Shown here piece by piece: positions 44,205 to 55,334 of a DNA stretch of 64,000 nt; within the stretch, counting starts at the first letter, position 1; each line of letters starts with the position of its first letter. The DNA comes from Piezodorus guildinii. Its lineage: Eukaryota; Arthropoda; Insecta; Hemiptera; Pentatomidae. The position numbers and the translations under genes were made by a program. The stretch covers positions 78,873,669-78,937,668 of the forward strand of contig CM041292.1 in the NCBI GenBank assembly GCA_023052935.1. The letters run 5' to 3'. The notes below the pieces were generated by a model. That model saw only the letters and a program-made list of their open reading frames with translations. It was not told where the DNA came from and did no database searches.

Positions 44205-45062
44205 AATATAGGGTGGGCAGCAAAATATAACTTCTTGGTTTTATGATCTATCCCCAGATAAATACGAATGGTTCTATAAAATGATTTGAAGTACAGCTTT
44301 ATTTATTTAAATTTCTCCAAGTAATTTTCACCTCATTCAATACACTTTTCCATTCCTCGAAAAGAGTTCTTAAACCAGCTCTGCCAAGTTTCTTTTGCGA
44401 GTGAGACACAATTGTTATTTCAAACCATCAAAAAATACTTGTCACTGGGATCACTTGTAGCAGGTTGGCTAGCATAACAGCCTCCTATGCCAAAAGTCTC
44501 GGGTTCAAATCTGCAGGTGGTCCTGAATTTTTAATGGGAGTAAAAAACCCTTAGTTATGCCGTCCTTCGGAGGGAACGTTAAAAGGTGGTCTCCCGAGCC
44601 TGTGCGATGTCAGGTACTCTTTAAAGATCCCTATCCTGTATAGGCATAATTTAGGACTCCTACTGTAGCATCGTCCGATTAGCCACAGTAGCATAAAGTG
44701 ACGTTAAATAAATAAACTGTACTTGTCACTAAGAAAATGATTTCTATTCAGCTTCATTTTCACATGTGCAAACAGTGCCAAGCCATAGAGAGCAAGGTCT
44801 GGACTGTAAGGAGGGTGCTCTAGAAGTTTCAGTCCAATAGGGGCCAAATCCTTGGTGCAGGCTCTGTCACGGTGAGCTGGCTGGGGCATTGACATAGTGG
44901 AGGTATGAGGTTTCTATTCTTGGCTATGGTTGCAAGGTTTTTTGTTTTTACAACATAGCTGTGACTGTCTTCTGTGTGTCCTTATGACATGCTCTACTAT
45001 TCCATTTGATCTGAAAAATAAAGCGATCATTTTTTCTTTACAGATCGAGATTTCCTGACAGT
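44205..45062 (-). mobile_element. Mariner-like transposase remnant, split by a SINE
   Basis: Minus-strand frame 44704-44895 reads IGLKLLEHPPYSPDLALYGL, the proline-rich block of mariner transposases, although the Asp normally following it is replaced. It continues FAHVKMKLNRNHFLSDK until the SINE at 44447-44719, and resumes beyond it with pieces resembling TWQSWF.N.FR.MEKCIE. The element was decayed or has decayed since: several stops. Ends not identified. Confidence 0.62.
44447..44719 (+). mobile_element. SINE family A copy with 11-bp target duplication
   Basis: About 90% similar by eye to 4581-4871, with the same A-box and B-box region (TAGCAGGTTGGCTAGCATAA, then GGTTCAAATC) and the 3' end TGACGTTAAATAAATAAAC. 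The duplication TACTTGTCACT at 44436-44446 and 44720-44730 is perfect and splits the mariner remnant. Confidence 0.85.
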
Positions 45063-45068
45063 TACTGG

Positions 45069-45295
45069 TACAGTGAGTGTAAAAAGTATTCGGAATTAGT
45101 ATTTCTTTTCACTTAATAAGTATATTTCACAACTATGAATTTATATAATTCTTTTTCACTCACAAATCTTTAAAAGATACTTCGATAAAGGAAAATCACT
45201 GACCAGATAACCGAAAAGATTATATATATTTTTTAAATATCCAATTAATAGTGTAAAATTACAAGATCATTGAGAAGTGTATTGTGTGACAAAAG
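45069..45295 (+). repeat. Single end of the Tc1-like element seen at 29241-31671
   Basis: From ACAGTGAGTGTAAAAAGTAT the sequence follows, base by base with scattered changes, the reverse complement of 31675 back to ~31470, ending near a degenerate inner repeat (GTGACAAAAGTCTAAAC). The rest of the element and the other end are missing. Confidence 0.7.
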
Positions 45296-45624
45296 TCTAA
45301 ACCCTTGATGGGCCCTTCTCCCTAACTGTGGTGAAAGTAAATTTTTTCACAAAGAAACAAAATTACTGTTATTGAATAGAGTAAAAACATTTATTGAGTA
45401 TTACTTAGTAATTACAATAATTGCTCCTAGGATTTAGTTGGTGAAAAAATCTGGTGCGAACAACTGACGGCTTTCAATTATTTCCGTTATTAAAATAAAT
45501 TTAATAAATATTAAAACATCCAGTGCTGCCAAGACACTACTTTCACTTACCTGGGTAGTTAACATCGATTTAAAAACTATTAAATAAAGTTAGAGTTAAT
45601 ACATAGGTAAGTGAAAGTAAAAAA

Positions 45625-45825
45625 GTCTAAAAAATCCTTAGTTATGCCATCCTTCCGAGAGGACATTAAAAGGTGGTCCCGAGAATGTGCAATGTCAGGT
45701 AATCCTTACACATCCCTATAAAAATAAAACCTGGATAGGCAAAATTCAGGACTCCCACTGTAGCATCGTCAGATTAGCCACAGTAGCATAAAGTGACGTT
45801 AAATAAATAAACAAATTAAAAAAAT
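45625..45825 (+). repeat. SINE family A, 5'-truncated copy
   Basis: Starts at AAAAAATCCTTAGTTATGCC and retains the body and the tail TGACGTTAAATAAATAAACA. The tRNA-like 5' part is missing, consistent with truncation at insertion. Confidence 0.75.
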
Positions 45826-45827
45826 CT

Positions 45828-46700
45828 GGTGCGGGCAACACACAACTTTCACTTACCTCCATTTTTAAAATCAATGAAAGAATTTTCAAAAACAGTTAGA
45901 GATAAAAATACGTGAAACTATTAAGGAATTAATTAAATTGAATTTATATAGAAACATGTGTTTCATTAAAAAATCTATTATATTATTATCTAAAATAATC
46001 AGTTAGTTTTATGTTCATTTCATCACTCTCTATTAACTTTTAAAAGCTCGTGTATGAGATAATATTTTTCCTAAAATCTTTAGCTTTCCAACGGTATATC
46101 ATACATGTATATTACTGCTCTTATGTTCAAAAACGAAAAATTGCATTAAAAAATATTTTTTTCTGTTTTCTCCTTTAGTTGGGTATCGAATTTATTCAAT
46201 TTATATATTTACCTGTTTTTCATCAGCGTTAACAAGATTATATAGTTATTTTTATTGAATCTACAAAATTAAAGATACTTTAGGGGAAGAAAATTTAAAA
46301 TATCGGCATTTAAGCTCTGTCAGACCATTTTAATCAGAATAAAACCTACATGATATTAAAGCCCATTAAATTTTACATTGATATAGCGAGTTTAATCAAA
46401 ATCGTCGGAACCGCTTTCGAGAAAATCGAATAAAGGTGCAAAATGCATGGTATAAAGTGCCTCTTCTGGTAAGCTCATTTTGATGAAAAAAGTTTTGTCA
46501 CGTCTCGGGCGTATATTTGTCTTTAATATGAAATTTCAGTTTCATATGACTTACCGTTTCCGCCCGAGAGTTACCACACACACAGATCTTTTTGCGGGAC
46601 TTGGTTATTTGGACTCAGGGGACCCTAAAACGTGTATTTCCGTTGAAAACTGGAATTCGAAAATTTTCACGATCGCAATACTTCCCCTTAATATATATAG
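45828..46700 (+). repeat. Dispersed repeat X, long copy 1
   Basis: Begins AATCTGGTGCGGGCAACAC and ends near GATCGCAATACTTCCCC. It matches 46913-47690 and the reverse complement of 59935-61125 throughout. Shared landmarks include AGGAATTAATTAAATTGAAT, TGAAATTTCAGTTTCAT, the CCCGAGAGTTACCACACACA block and CGAAAATTTTCACGATCGCA. It has no protein-coding frame and no clear termini. Its origin is unclassified. Confidence 0.7.
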
Positions 46701-46704
46701 TATC

Positions 46705-46912
46705 AGTTGCTGAAATGCCGGTCAGAAGAAGGCTAAAACGAAGCTGGATGAGGGACCTCCTCAGCTAGATTAAAGCCTTGGAAGGGGTGCTGCTGGGCAC
46801 TTTACTTCCCCATGCCTATCATGTCTGATCTTACTTTTGTCCAGCACATTTGCTGATTGTCAGACATCTTCTGACAGATGTAAATAAAGATATTAAGAGA
46901 AAAAAAAATTGT
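46705..46912 (+). pseudogene. LINE 3'-end fragment with A-rich tail
   Basis: Reads approximately MPVRRRLKRSWMRDLL, then ALEGVLLGTLLPHAYHV and a short 3' UTR ending TGTAAATAAAGATATTAAG plus A-rich sequence. This looks like the last codons and tail of an RT protein. It separates the two long copies of repeat X. Confidence 0.4.
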
Positions 46913-47690
46913 TAAAGAATTAATTAAATTGAATTCCAATAGAAACATCTGTTTTATTACATAAACTACTATATTTTTATCTACAAAATCAGTTAGTTTT
47001 ATCGCCTTTAAGTCACTTTTCATTACCCTTTACAGTTCCGTGTATCGGATAATCTGTTTTCTAAAATCTTTAGCTATCCAACGGTATATTATACATCTAT
47101 ATTACTATTCTTGTGTCCAGAAACACAAAAATTGCATAAAAAAATATGTTTGCACTTTTCTTCTTTAGTTGTTTGTCAAATTCATCCTGATGTACCTTAT
47201 TTTTTTGAAATATATAAAATTAAATGTACTTTAGAGGAAGACAATTTAAAATACCTGCATTAAAGTCCTGTCAGACTATTTCAATCAGAATGAAACTTAC
47301 ATGATGTTAAAGCCCATTAAATTTTACATCGGTATATAGAGTTTAATCCAAATCGTTTAAATTAGAGCCGTTTTTGAAGAATTCGCAAAAAGGTACAAAA
47401 TGCATGATATAAAATGGCTCTTCTGGTTAGCTGATTTCGATGAAAAAGTTGCTGTAACATCTCGGGCGTAAGTTGTCTTAAATATGAAATTTCAGTTTCA
47501 GAGGACTTTTCGTTTTCGCCCGGGAGTTACCACACACGGACGGACAGACACACACACAGACCTTTTTTCGGGACTTGGTTATTTGGACTCAAGGGACCCT
47601 AAAATGTGTATTTCCGTCGAAAACTTGAATTCGAAAATTTTCACGATCGCAATACTTTACCTTACTATATATTTCATATATAGGTAATTG
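46913..47690 (+). repeat. Dispersed repeat X, long copy 2
   Basis: Starts in the GTTAAAGAATTAATTAAATT block (so lacks the first ~85 bases of copy 1) and ends at GCAATACTTTACCTTACTAT. It contains an expanded GGACGGACAGACACACACAC tract where copy 1 has only CACACACACAGA. Confidence 0.7.
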
Positions 47691-48979
47691 AAAGTAATAC
47701 AATGGTTAGTTTAAAATACTTCAACATAAACTACGAACTGGTGCCAATACTCGTAAGTTTATGAAATATAATTAGCCTGCTTTGCTTATTGAAGTAGACA
47801 AAAACGTCAAACCCTCGAAAAAACCATTTCCTTTACTCCGCTCTCCCTAAAGAAGCATAAGTTCCCTGCCCATAAGCAAAAGCTGCCATTCATATATATT
47901 GTTACTCTAATATCTCATCCTGAGAAGTCCTTAATCCTTTTGCTGATTATCGAATTATTTCATAGATTATGTGTGTACATTAGTTGAAGCTACTATTGAG
48001 AGGTAGTCATTTATTTCAAATATTGGGTTGTAAAACTTCCTCTCCGATCGTTTTCAGTATGTAGTAGTGCCAGATCAACCTCCTTCCAGTACCCTGCCTA
48101 CCTCTATCTTGTGGTGTCCCTCAGGGATCGTCTCTATCTCCCACCCTATTCGCTATCTACATTAATGACCTCCCTCTTCTTATAAATCACTTTAAATACC
48201 ACCTCTATGCTGACGATTTCCAAATATACCTTTTCTTCCCACCTTCCGACCTATTACCAGCTACAAAAAAACTACAAGAGGACTTAAATTGAATAAGCCA
48301 CTGGGCTGTAGTCAATAAGTTAAAACTAAAAGCTGAAAAAACAAAAGCAATTGTAATAGGATGCCATCACCTACTGAAAACTATTTCCACATATCCCAAC
48401 CCTGTACTTAAATAGTAATCCTATAAAGTTCCACCCGACTGTCAGGAATCTGGGAGTAACCTTCGACCAAACTCTATCCTTTAAAAATCATATTTCCGAA
48501 ATCTCTCGTCGTACCATTTCAACCTTAAAGCGACTGTATTCCCTCCGTCACCTATTCCCACATGAAACCCGAAAACTTCTCGTTACCTCTCTAATATTTC
48601 CCCACTTCGACTATTGCTGTACGTTATACGACGGTGTTTCTAGGGATCTCAAGGTAAAAATAAAACGCTTAATTAATTGCTCTGTTCGATTCATCTCGGG
48701 GTCCCTAGATACGCCTTCGTACCTCATTTTTATGGCGAGTTGAAGTGGCTTTACCCTGTCAATCGTCTCAAGTTCGAGTATTAGCTCTCATCATTCCTTT
48801 ACCAGGTTATACAATCCCGCCGCCCATCATACATTTTTGAGCTCCTACAATTCAAATCCTCTGTCCATCCCCGTTATACACGCTCCAGGCCTTCAGATTT
48901 ATACAGTACAGCCCACTGAACTGCACATTTCGACTGGTCCTTTCTCATTCGATCCTCAATCCTATGGTATTATATCCCT

Positions 48980-49334
48980 TTTAGCGTGTTGCTAATAATT
49001 TAATAACGTACACAGTTTCATACAAACAACACTTTATTTAATACCAGTATAACCTCCTTATCTCTTTTTTTCCAACCGCCAAAATCCACCATATGTTTCT
49101 ATCAATTGATAACAATTATCAAAAATACTATATCATTCTGAGGAAGGTAATAGTTGGTTTGCTAAAATAAATTTATAATTAGAACAATAATAATAAGAAA
49201 AATAATGAATAATTAAACTGAAGACAATAATTGGAAATTTGGAGATATTAAATTTATATAAAAATCAATGCTGCATTACATTAGCAAACCAACTTTACTT
49301 AACCGCTTCGGCGTCATGTGACACCGCTGCTACA
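48980..49334 (-). repeat. Gypsy 3' LTR
   Basis: 355 bp. On the minus strand it runs from TGTAGCAGCGGTGTCACATG to GTTGCTAATT-complement ending CACGCTAAA. By eye identical to 57930-58284. A purine-rich tract (complement of TCATCTCCCTCC, 49335-49346) abuts its start. Confidence 0.92.
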
Positions 49335-50993
49335 TCATCTCCCTCCAATGACTTCGTCGCAGAAGCGCAGAGGAAGCTTCAGGATACGTCCACGACGGGT
49401 CCGTTGCTCCGTAGGGGCTTGGTCTTCCTGTTCTTCTAAGTCGGAGTCATTTAACGCTGGTGCATCCGAGGTAGCAGTTGTTGCTTTTGGTTGTGAGTTG
49501 CTACTACCAGATCCTTCATCGTCCTGCAACAGATACGCTGGTTTCAGTCTGTCAATAGTGACTGTTCGTGGTCCTGAAGGCAGCTGCACGGAAAAGGTCT
49601 TCTCACTTCTGCTGAGAACTTGGTGTGGACCGGTGTAAGGGTGTGTCAACGGTTTATTTACTTTGTCATCCCTCATAAAAACATGAGTGCAGGTTTGAAG
49701 GTCTCGATGCACAAATGTCTTGGCTGTCGAAGACCTGTGTATCGCTGGCCTTAACTGTGCCATATGCTCTCTAAGGTTTTGTACAAAACTCTCGGTGCTC
49801 GGAGTTTGCCTGGACTGTACTATGAGTTCGCCTGGTAGCCGGAGGGGTTGGCCGTATGTCATCTCGGCTGCACTAGTAGCATTGTCATCACGGAGTGATG
49901 AGCGCAGGCCGAGAAGTACCATAGGCAGCTTGGTCGTTCAGTGATTCCCATCCAGTTGTGCTGTGAGGGCCGTCTTCAGAGTGCGATGCCAGCGTTCGAC
50001 ACATCCATTCGCCTGGGGATGGTATGAGGTAGTCCTTATACGCTGGAATCCTAGAGCCTTGGATAACTCGAGGAACAGATTGGACTCAAACTGTCGCCCT
50101 TGATCTGTGGTGATCCTAGCGGGTACTCCGAAGCGTGAAATCCACGAGAAACACAAAGCTTTAGCGCAGGTGGTTGCGGAGATATCTTCGATAGGTTGTG
50201 CTTCCGGCCATCTAGTGTATCTATCGACTATGGTCAAGCAATATCTCATACCGTCTGAAGAAGGAAGAGGTCCTATAATATCCATGTGGATATGTTCAAA
50301 CCGACCTACTAATGGAAACATTCCAGGTGGTGCTATTGTATGGCGTTGCACCTTGGATCGCTGGCAGGCGATGCAGGCTCGAGACCACTTCCCAATATCT
50401 ATGTTCTGGTTCGGCCAAAAATATCGCTGTTTCACTAGTCTACGTGAACCGCGAATCCCAGGATGACTCAATCCGTGAAGATGACGAAATGCGGAACGAC
50501 GAGTACTCTCAGGCAGGTACGGTCGTGCTTTCGACGTCGACATTTCGCAGAGGATAGGTCTTGCATGGTTAGGAAACTCAATCCATTTAAGTTTCAGGCT
50601 GGGATTCTTGAATAGCTCTTGAATGGTCGTATCGTTAGCCTGAGCTTCCGCGATCGCCTCAATTCCATCAGGGCCATGGATCTCTTCCACCCTGGAAAAA
50701 GCATCGGCAACATCGTTTTCAGTTCCTGGAATGTGTCGGATGTCGGTGGTAAACTGACTTATATAGTTTACGTGTCTGATACGAAACGGGGTGGAAGTTT
50801 CAGGTTTCTGCTGAAACGCGTATGTGAGCGGTTTATGGTCAGTCCATATTACGAAATGTCGCCCCTCGATGTATGGAAGGAAATGTCTTATGGCCTGGTC
50901 GATTGCGAGAAGTTCCCTATCGTAGGTTGTGTAGTTGCGTTGCGCCGAGGTGAAGTTCCGGGAGAAAAATCCAAGAGGTTTCCAAGTTCCTTC
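49335..50993 (-). pseudogene. Gypsy pol, 3' part: RNase H and integrase, with one in-frame stop
   Basis: After the copia insertion the same frame resumes with [12 protein letters not shown], then [12 protein letters not shown] and [14 protein letters not shown] (RNase H). Integrase has a zinc-binding part (HLHGLSHPG...CIACQRSK), the core [22 protein letters not shown] and [18 protein letters not shown] (D, D, E). A TGA stop at 49938-49940 interrupts it 4 residues after QLDG; the frame then continues with PMVLLGLRSSLRDD to the 3' LTR. The element is therefore inactive for two independent reasons, the stop and copia. Confidence 0.88.
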
Positions 50994-51191
50994 TGTTAAA
51001 TATCGATTGTGTATGTAAAGATAGTTGTGGCACTGAACTTCCACCTAGGTGTACAGCAGCCCAACAACAAACAGTTCAGTCCAGTTGGTAGCGTCCCCTG
51101 CGCCATGTTGTTTGTATATATAGCAGTAATAAACAAGCTGTCTAGTACAAGGTTCTTTTATTCCACTGCCTAATACTCTATAACTTTAATA
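50994..51191 (+). repeat. Copia 5' LTR
   Basis: Runs from TGTTAAATATCGATTG to CTCTATAACTTTAATA. It contains TATATATAG about 117 bases in, which could serve as a TATA element, and AATAAACAAG as a possible poly(A) signal. Confidence 0.92.
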
Positions 51192-51205
51192 GGTTATGGG
51201 CCCAG
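51192..51205 (+). promoter_or_regulatory. Copia primer-binding site
   Basis: GGTTATGGGCCCAG directly abuts the 5' LTR. From memory it resembles the site used by Drosophila copia, which is primed by an internal fragment of initiator Met-tRNA. Confidence 0.7.
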
Positions 51206-51300
51206 AGTATTTTTGTGCAGAGCATAGTATTTGTGTATAGTGTCAACGCGTAGTCGCGAAGTGATATTATTTTATTAGTGAATTTTTGTTTACCGGTACT

Positions 51301-54300
51301 ATGGCGTCAGTTACTACTTCAGGAGTTCCAGTACTCGTCGGAACAAGTTTTAACAGCTGGTTTTTCAGAATGTCATCTATTTTGGAAAGAGAACAGGTAA
51401 AAGATGTGTTGGAAGCAGATCCTCCTACCTCTAGTGCTGAGAAAAGGGAATTTCTCATTAAAGACTCGAAGGCAAAGTCCATCATTATCCAAGGCATTTC
51501 AGATAAACATCTGGAAATAATCATGGATTGCCAAACTTCCAAGGAAATGATAAATGCTTTAAAGAAGGTTTTTGTCAGATCTACCTCTTTTTCAAAATTG
51601 ACTTGGTACAGAAAGTTGATGGGCCTGAAATATTCTCTTCAAGGAAACATGGAAGAACATTTTTTGGCATTTGATACCATTATCCGAAACCTTCAAGAAC
51701 AAGGCACAGTTCTAGGGAAGTCAGACAAGGTATGTCACCTTTTGATGTCTTTACCTGATGAATTCAACACAGTTGTGACAGCTCTAGAAACTAATTTAGA
51801 AGTCCAAATGGATTTTGTGCGAGCCAGACTTCTAGATACAGATACCAAGTTAAAGTCAAAGTCATCAGCTTGCGCATCAGAAGTATCATTTAAAGCACAG
51901 AGTGGTTGCTTTATATGTGGGGATAAAAGACATTTCAAGGCTCAGTGTCCCAAAAACAAGCAGAACCGTGGAAGTAAATCTTTTGATAGAAGCTTTCGTG
52001 GGAAAAGAAGAGGAACAATCCAGGGTAATTCAGCAGATGTAGATGAAGAAGTTGTAATGGTGGCCCTAAATTGCGGTAATATTAAACTATCATCTAACAA
52101 TGTGTTTTTAGTCGATTCAGGTGCGAGTAACCATCTTTTTAAGGCAGAATTGGAACCCCTTTTGTCAAATGTTTGTAATCTTGATCATGATGTCGCCATA
52201 CATATAGCTAATGGTGATAAAATGTTTACTAGAAAAGAAGGTACCCTAAGAGTAACCTCTCAAGGTAAGGTTGTAAACATTAAAGGTTTAATAGTTCCAG
52301 GGTTAAAACATAATTTATTATCAGTGAGTGCAGTTACCTCAAAAGGCTTAAAAGTGATTACAGATTCTAAGGAGATGAAAATCTGTGGAAGAAAGTTTAA
52401 GCTGAGTTGTCCACGAGTGAATGGATTGTACATATTTACGTTTGATGAACCCAATGATAATCAAGTCAAGTGCAACATTTCAAGTGCTACGGATGGAGAT
52501 CTATGGCATAAACGGCTAGGACATTTGAATCGGCATGGACTCAAAAGTTTAGGATTACCCTATAGTGACAAGAAGTGTTCGGCATGCATTGAAGGTAAGG
52601 CTACTAGACAGCCCTTTTCAAATAATAGGAAACGCACATCAAAGGTTGGTGAATTAATTCACTCTGATATATGTGGTTCTTTCAATCCTGAATCAGTTGA
52701 AAGACATAGGTATATGCAGGTGATTTTGGATGACTTCACTCATTTTGTGCATGTGAAACTTCTCCATATGAAGAGCGAAGCTGAAACAAACCTGATGGAT
52801 TATATAGCGGAACTAGAAAGGCAGCAGGGTGTCCCAGTGAAAAGGCTACGTTTAGATAATGGAGGTGAATTTACGTCTAAATTTTTTCAAAAATATTGTT
52901 CAGATAAAGGTATAAAATTAGAATATTCTTTGCCATATAGCCCTCAAATGAACGGAAAGAGCGAAAGAATGAATAGGACACTATTAGATATGATGCGTAC
53001 TAAGGTATCAGATTCCGGCATCCCCAAGTTCTTGTGGGGGGAAGCAGCTCGATGTTGTGCTTATGAACTGAATAGGTCACCTACTTCAGCCTTAAATAAA
53101 GGTGAAACTCCCTCATTAATATGGAATGGCAGAAATGATCTGTCTAAACTTCGAATATTTGGTTGCCGAGCATGGCCTATCATTCTTCCTAAAGGTTCCA
53201 AATTGGATCCCAGAAGCAAGGAGGGGGTGATGGTTGGTTATTGTGGTGGTGGGTATAGGATTTGGTTGCCAGACGAGCAGAAAGTTATTAGATCTAGAGA
53301 TGTGATATTCGAGGAGAGCCAAATGCCCTATAAAGAAGTTAAAAATGTACCTATTGTCTATCATAATAGTGGTGGAAGCTATGAAGAGGGAAGGAAAAAT
53401 GGTGAAGAGAATAAAACTAATATTTCAGAGCAGCCAGAAGATACTTCTAGACCTCAGAATGATTGTAATCCAGAGCAGTCAGAAAACCCTTCAAGACTTC
53501 AGAATGAAGAATCTAATCCAGAGCATTCAGAAGAAACTTCTAGACCTCAGAGAAACCGGCCAAAACCTCATTTCCTAAATGATTATGAGTTATATAATGC
53601 ATACTGTATGGTAAGCCGATCAGATGGAGTTCCATCATCTTATGAGGGTGCTAATAAAAAGGAGGAATGGCAGGAAGCCATTATTAAAGAACTAAAAGCT
53701 CATGAGAAGATGAACACTTGGTCTGAAGAGGAAGCACCGAATGGAAGTGTCCCAATCACAACTAAATGGGTTTTCACAGTGAAGGAAGATGGAATCAAAA
53801 AGGCCAGATTGGTAGCAAGAGGGTTTGAAGAACAAACTCAAGGTGATTGTGTATTTAATTACTCGCCAGTTTGCCGAATGGATACTGTAAGAACTCTGTT
53901 GTCATTTGCATGCCAAAACGATTGGAGTATTAGACAAGTTGATGTGCCAACAGCCTTTCTCAATGGCTCACTGGACTATCCTGTGTTTATAAAACCACCT
54001 AAAGGTGTAAGTTGTTCTACAAAAACTCTGAGACTTAATAGGCCACTTTATGGACTTAAGAAAGCACCGAAGTATTGGAATGAAAGATTTAATTCTTTTA
54101 TGTTAAAATTGGGATTTAAAAGATCCCAATATGATTTATGCCTTTACTACAAGAGTAGGGTGTTCTTTGTTCTTTTTGTGGATGATGGCCTAATTACAGG
54201 GGATGAAAAGGCTATTGAAGAATTAGTGAACAATTTAAAAGGAGAGTTCAGCATTAAAGAAATGAAGGCTTCTCAATTTTTAGGGATGAAAATTGAAAGG

Positions 54301-55101
54301 CAAGAAAAGAAAATAAGGGTTACACAAACCCGCTTTATTGATAAACTCCTTGAAGATTATAATATGGTAGAGTGCAGGAAGGTATCAATCCCCATGGAGG
54401 TTGGATTTAAACTTAACGCTGACAGTCCACCTTTAGATGAAAATATACCATACAGGAGCTTGGTATGTGGACTTATGTATCTAAGCACAACAACTCGACC
54501 GGATTTATCATTCCCAATTAGCTATTTATCTAGATGTTTAGATAAAGCTACCCAGCAGTCTTGGAAAGCTGCAAAACGAATACTCAGATATATCAAAGAA
54601 ACTCGAGATATGGGTCTTACTTTCAAACCAAGTGAGAACCTAGGACTTATTGGTTATTCAGATGCTGACTGGGCAGGTGACATAGAAACACGAAAGAGTG
54701 TAAGTGGCTTTGCAGCATTCTGCGGAAGCAATCCCATAGCTTGGCATTCAAGAAAGCAAGCATGTGTGGCTCTGTCAACGATGGAAGCGGAGTACATTGC
54801 AGCAGGAATGGCATCACAGGAAATTGTGAATTTAAGTGGAATAATTAGTGAGTTCAGTGGTGAAACATTAAGTGGAAAACTGTTGGTCGATAACACTAGT
54901 GCTATAGCTTTTATAAAGAATTGTGAAAGCTCTAAACGAGCAAAACACATTGATATAAAATTCCATTTTCTTAAAGATCTTATTTCCAAAGAAATAATAT
55001 CTGTGGAACACATCAATTCTGACCGCAATGTGGCAGATTTGTTCACAAAACCACTTGCCTTTGATAAGTTTCAAATGTTTCGGAAGGCTTTAATTAATTA
55101 A
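51301..55101 (+). CDS. Copia Gag-Pol polyprotein, intact, 1266 aa
   Basis: Chosen start: the ATG at 51301 (MASVTTSG); the upstream in-frame extension has no ATG. Gag includes a zinc knuckle CFICGDKRHFKAQC near residue 203. Protease has VDSGASNHLF (~272). Integrase has LWHKRLGHLN, CSACIEGKA, HSDICGSF, RLDNGGEF and PYSPQMNGKSERMNRTL. RT contains TTKWVFTVKEDG, RQVDVPTAFLNGSL and LFVDDGLITGDE (~958), where copia elements commonly show YVDD. RNase H has WHSRKQACVALSTMEAEYIA and ends with FTKPLAFDKF. No stop or shift occurs. Confidence 0.95.
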   Translation: MASVTTSGVPVLVGTSFNSWFFRMSSILEREQVKDVLEADPPTSSAEKREFLIKDSKAKSIIIQGISDKHLEIIMDCQTSKEMINALKKVFVRSTSFSKLTWYRKLMGLKYSLQGNMEEHFLAFDTIIRNLQEQGTVLGKSDKVCHLLMSLPDEFNTVVTALETNLEVQMDFVRARLLDTDTKLKSKSSACASEVSFKAQSGCFICGDKRHFKAQCPKNKQNRGSKSFDRSFRGKRRGTIQGNSADVDEEVVMVALNCGNIKLSSNNVFLVDSGASNHLFKAELEPLLSNVCNLDHDVAIHIANGDKMFTRKEGTLRVTSQGKVVNIKGLIVPGLKHNLLSVSAVTSKGLKVITDSKEMKICGRKFKLSCPRVNGLYIFTFDEPNDNQVKCNISSATDGDLWHKRLGHLNRHGLKSLGLPYSDKKCSACIEGKATRQPFSNNRKRTSKVGELIHSDICGSFNPESVERHRYMQVILDDFTHFVHVKLLHMKSEAETNLMDYIAELERQQGVPVKRLRLDNGGEFTSKFFQKYCSDKGIKLEYSLPYSPQMNGKSERMNRTLLDMMRTKVSDSGIPKFLWGEAARCCAYELNRSPTSALNKGETPSLIWNGRNDLSKLRIFGCRAWPIILPKGSKLDPRSKEGVMVGYCGGGYRIWLPDEQKVIRSRDVIFEESQMPYKEVKNVPIVYHNSGGSYEEGRKNGEENKTNISEQPEDTSRPQNDCNPEQSENPSRLQNEESNPEHSEETSRPQRNRPKPHFLNDYELYNAYCMVSRSDGVPSSYEGANKKEEWQEAIIKELKAHEKMNTWSEEEAPNGSVPITTKWVFTVKEDGIKKARLVARGFEEQTQGDCVFNYSPVCRMDTVRTLLSFACQNDWSIRQVDVPTAFLNGSLDYPVFIKPPKGVSCSTKTLRLNRPLYGLKKAPKYWNERFNSFMLKLGFKRSQYDLCLYYKSRVFFVLFVDDGLITGDEKAIEELVNNLKGEFSIKEMKASQFLGMKIERQEKKIRVTQTRFIDKLLEDYNMVECRKVSIPMEVGFKLNADSPPLDENIPYRSLVCGLMYLSTTTRPDLSFPISYLSRCLDKATQQSWKAAKRILRYIKETRDMGLTFKPSENLGLIGYSDADWAGDIETRKSVSGFAAFCGSNPIAWHSRKQACVALSTMEAEYIAAGMASQEIVNLSGIISEFSGETLSGKLLVDNTSAIAFIKNCESSKRAKHIDIKFHFLKDLISKEIISVEHINSDRNVADLFTKPLAFDKFQMFRKALIN

Positions 55102-55334
55102 TATATTAATGTCATTTATATATATTGTGCTAAAATTGTTGTATAGAATTTTGTAATAGTATAATATTTTTACTTGTTTTGTTGTGTAGAATTTTGTAAT
55201 AGAATAATATTTTTACTTGTTTTGTGGTGTAGAATTTTGTAGTAGAATAATATTTTTACTTGTTTTGTATGTGAGATACAATTGAATATTTACTTGTGTA
55301 TGTATATATTTGAAAACATTCAATTGAGGGGGTG

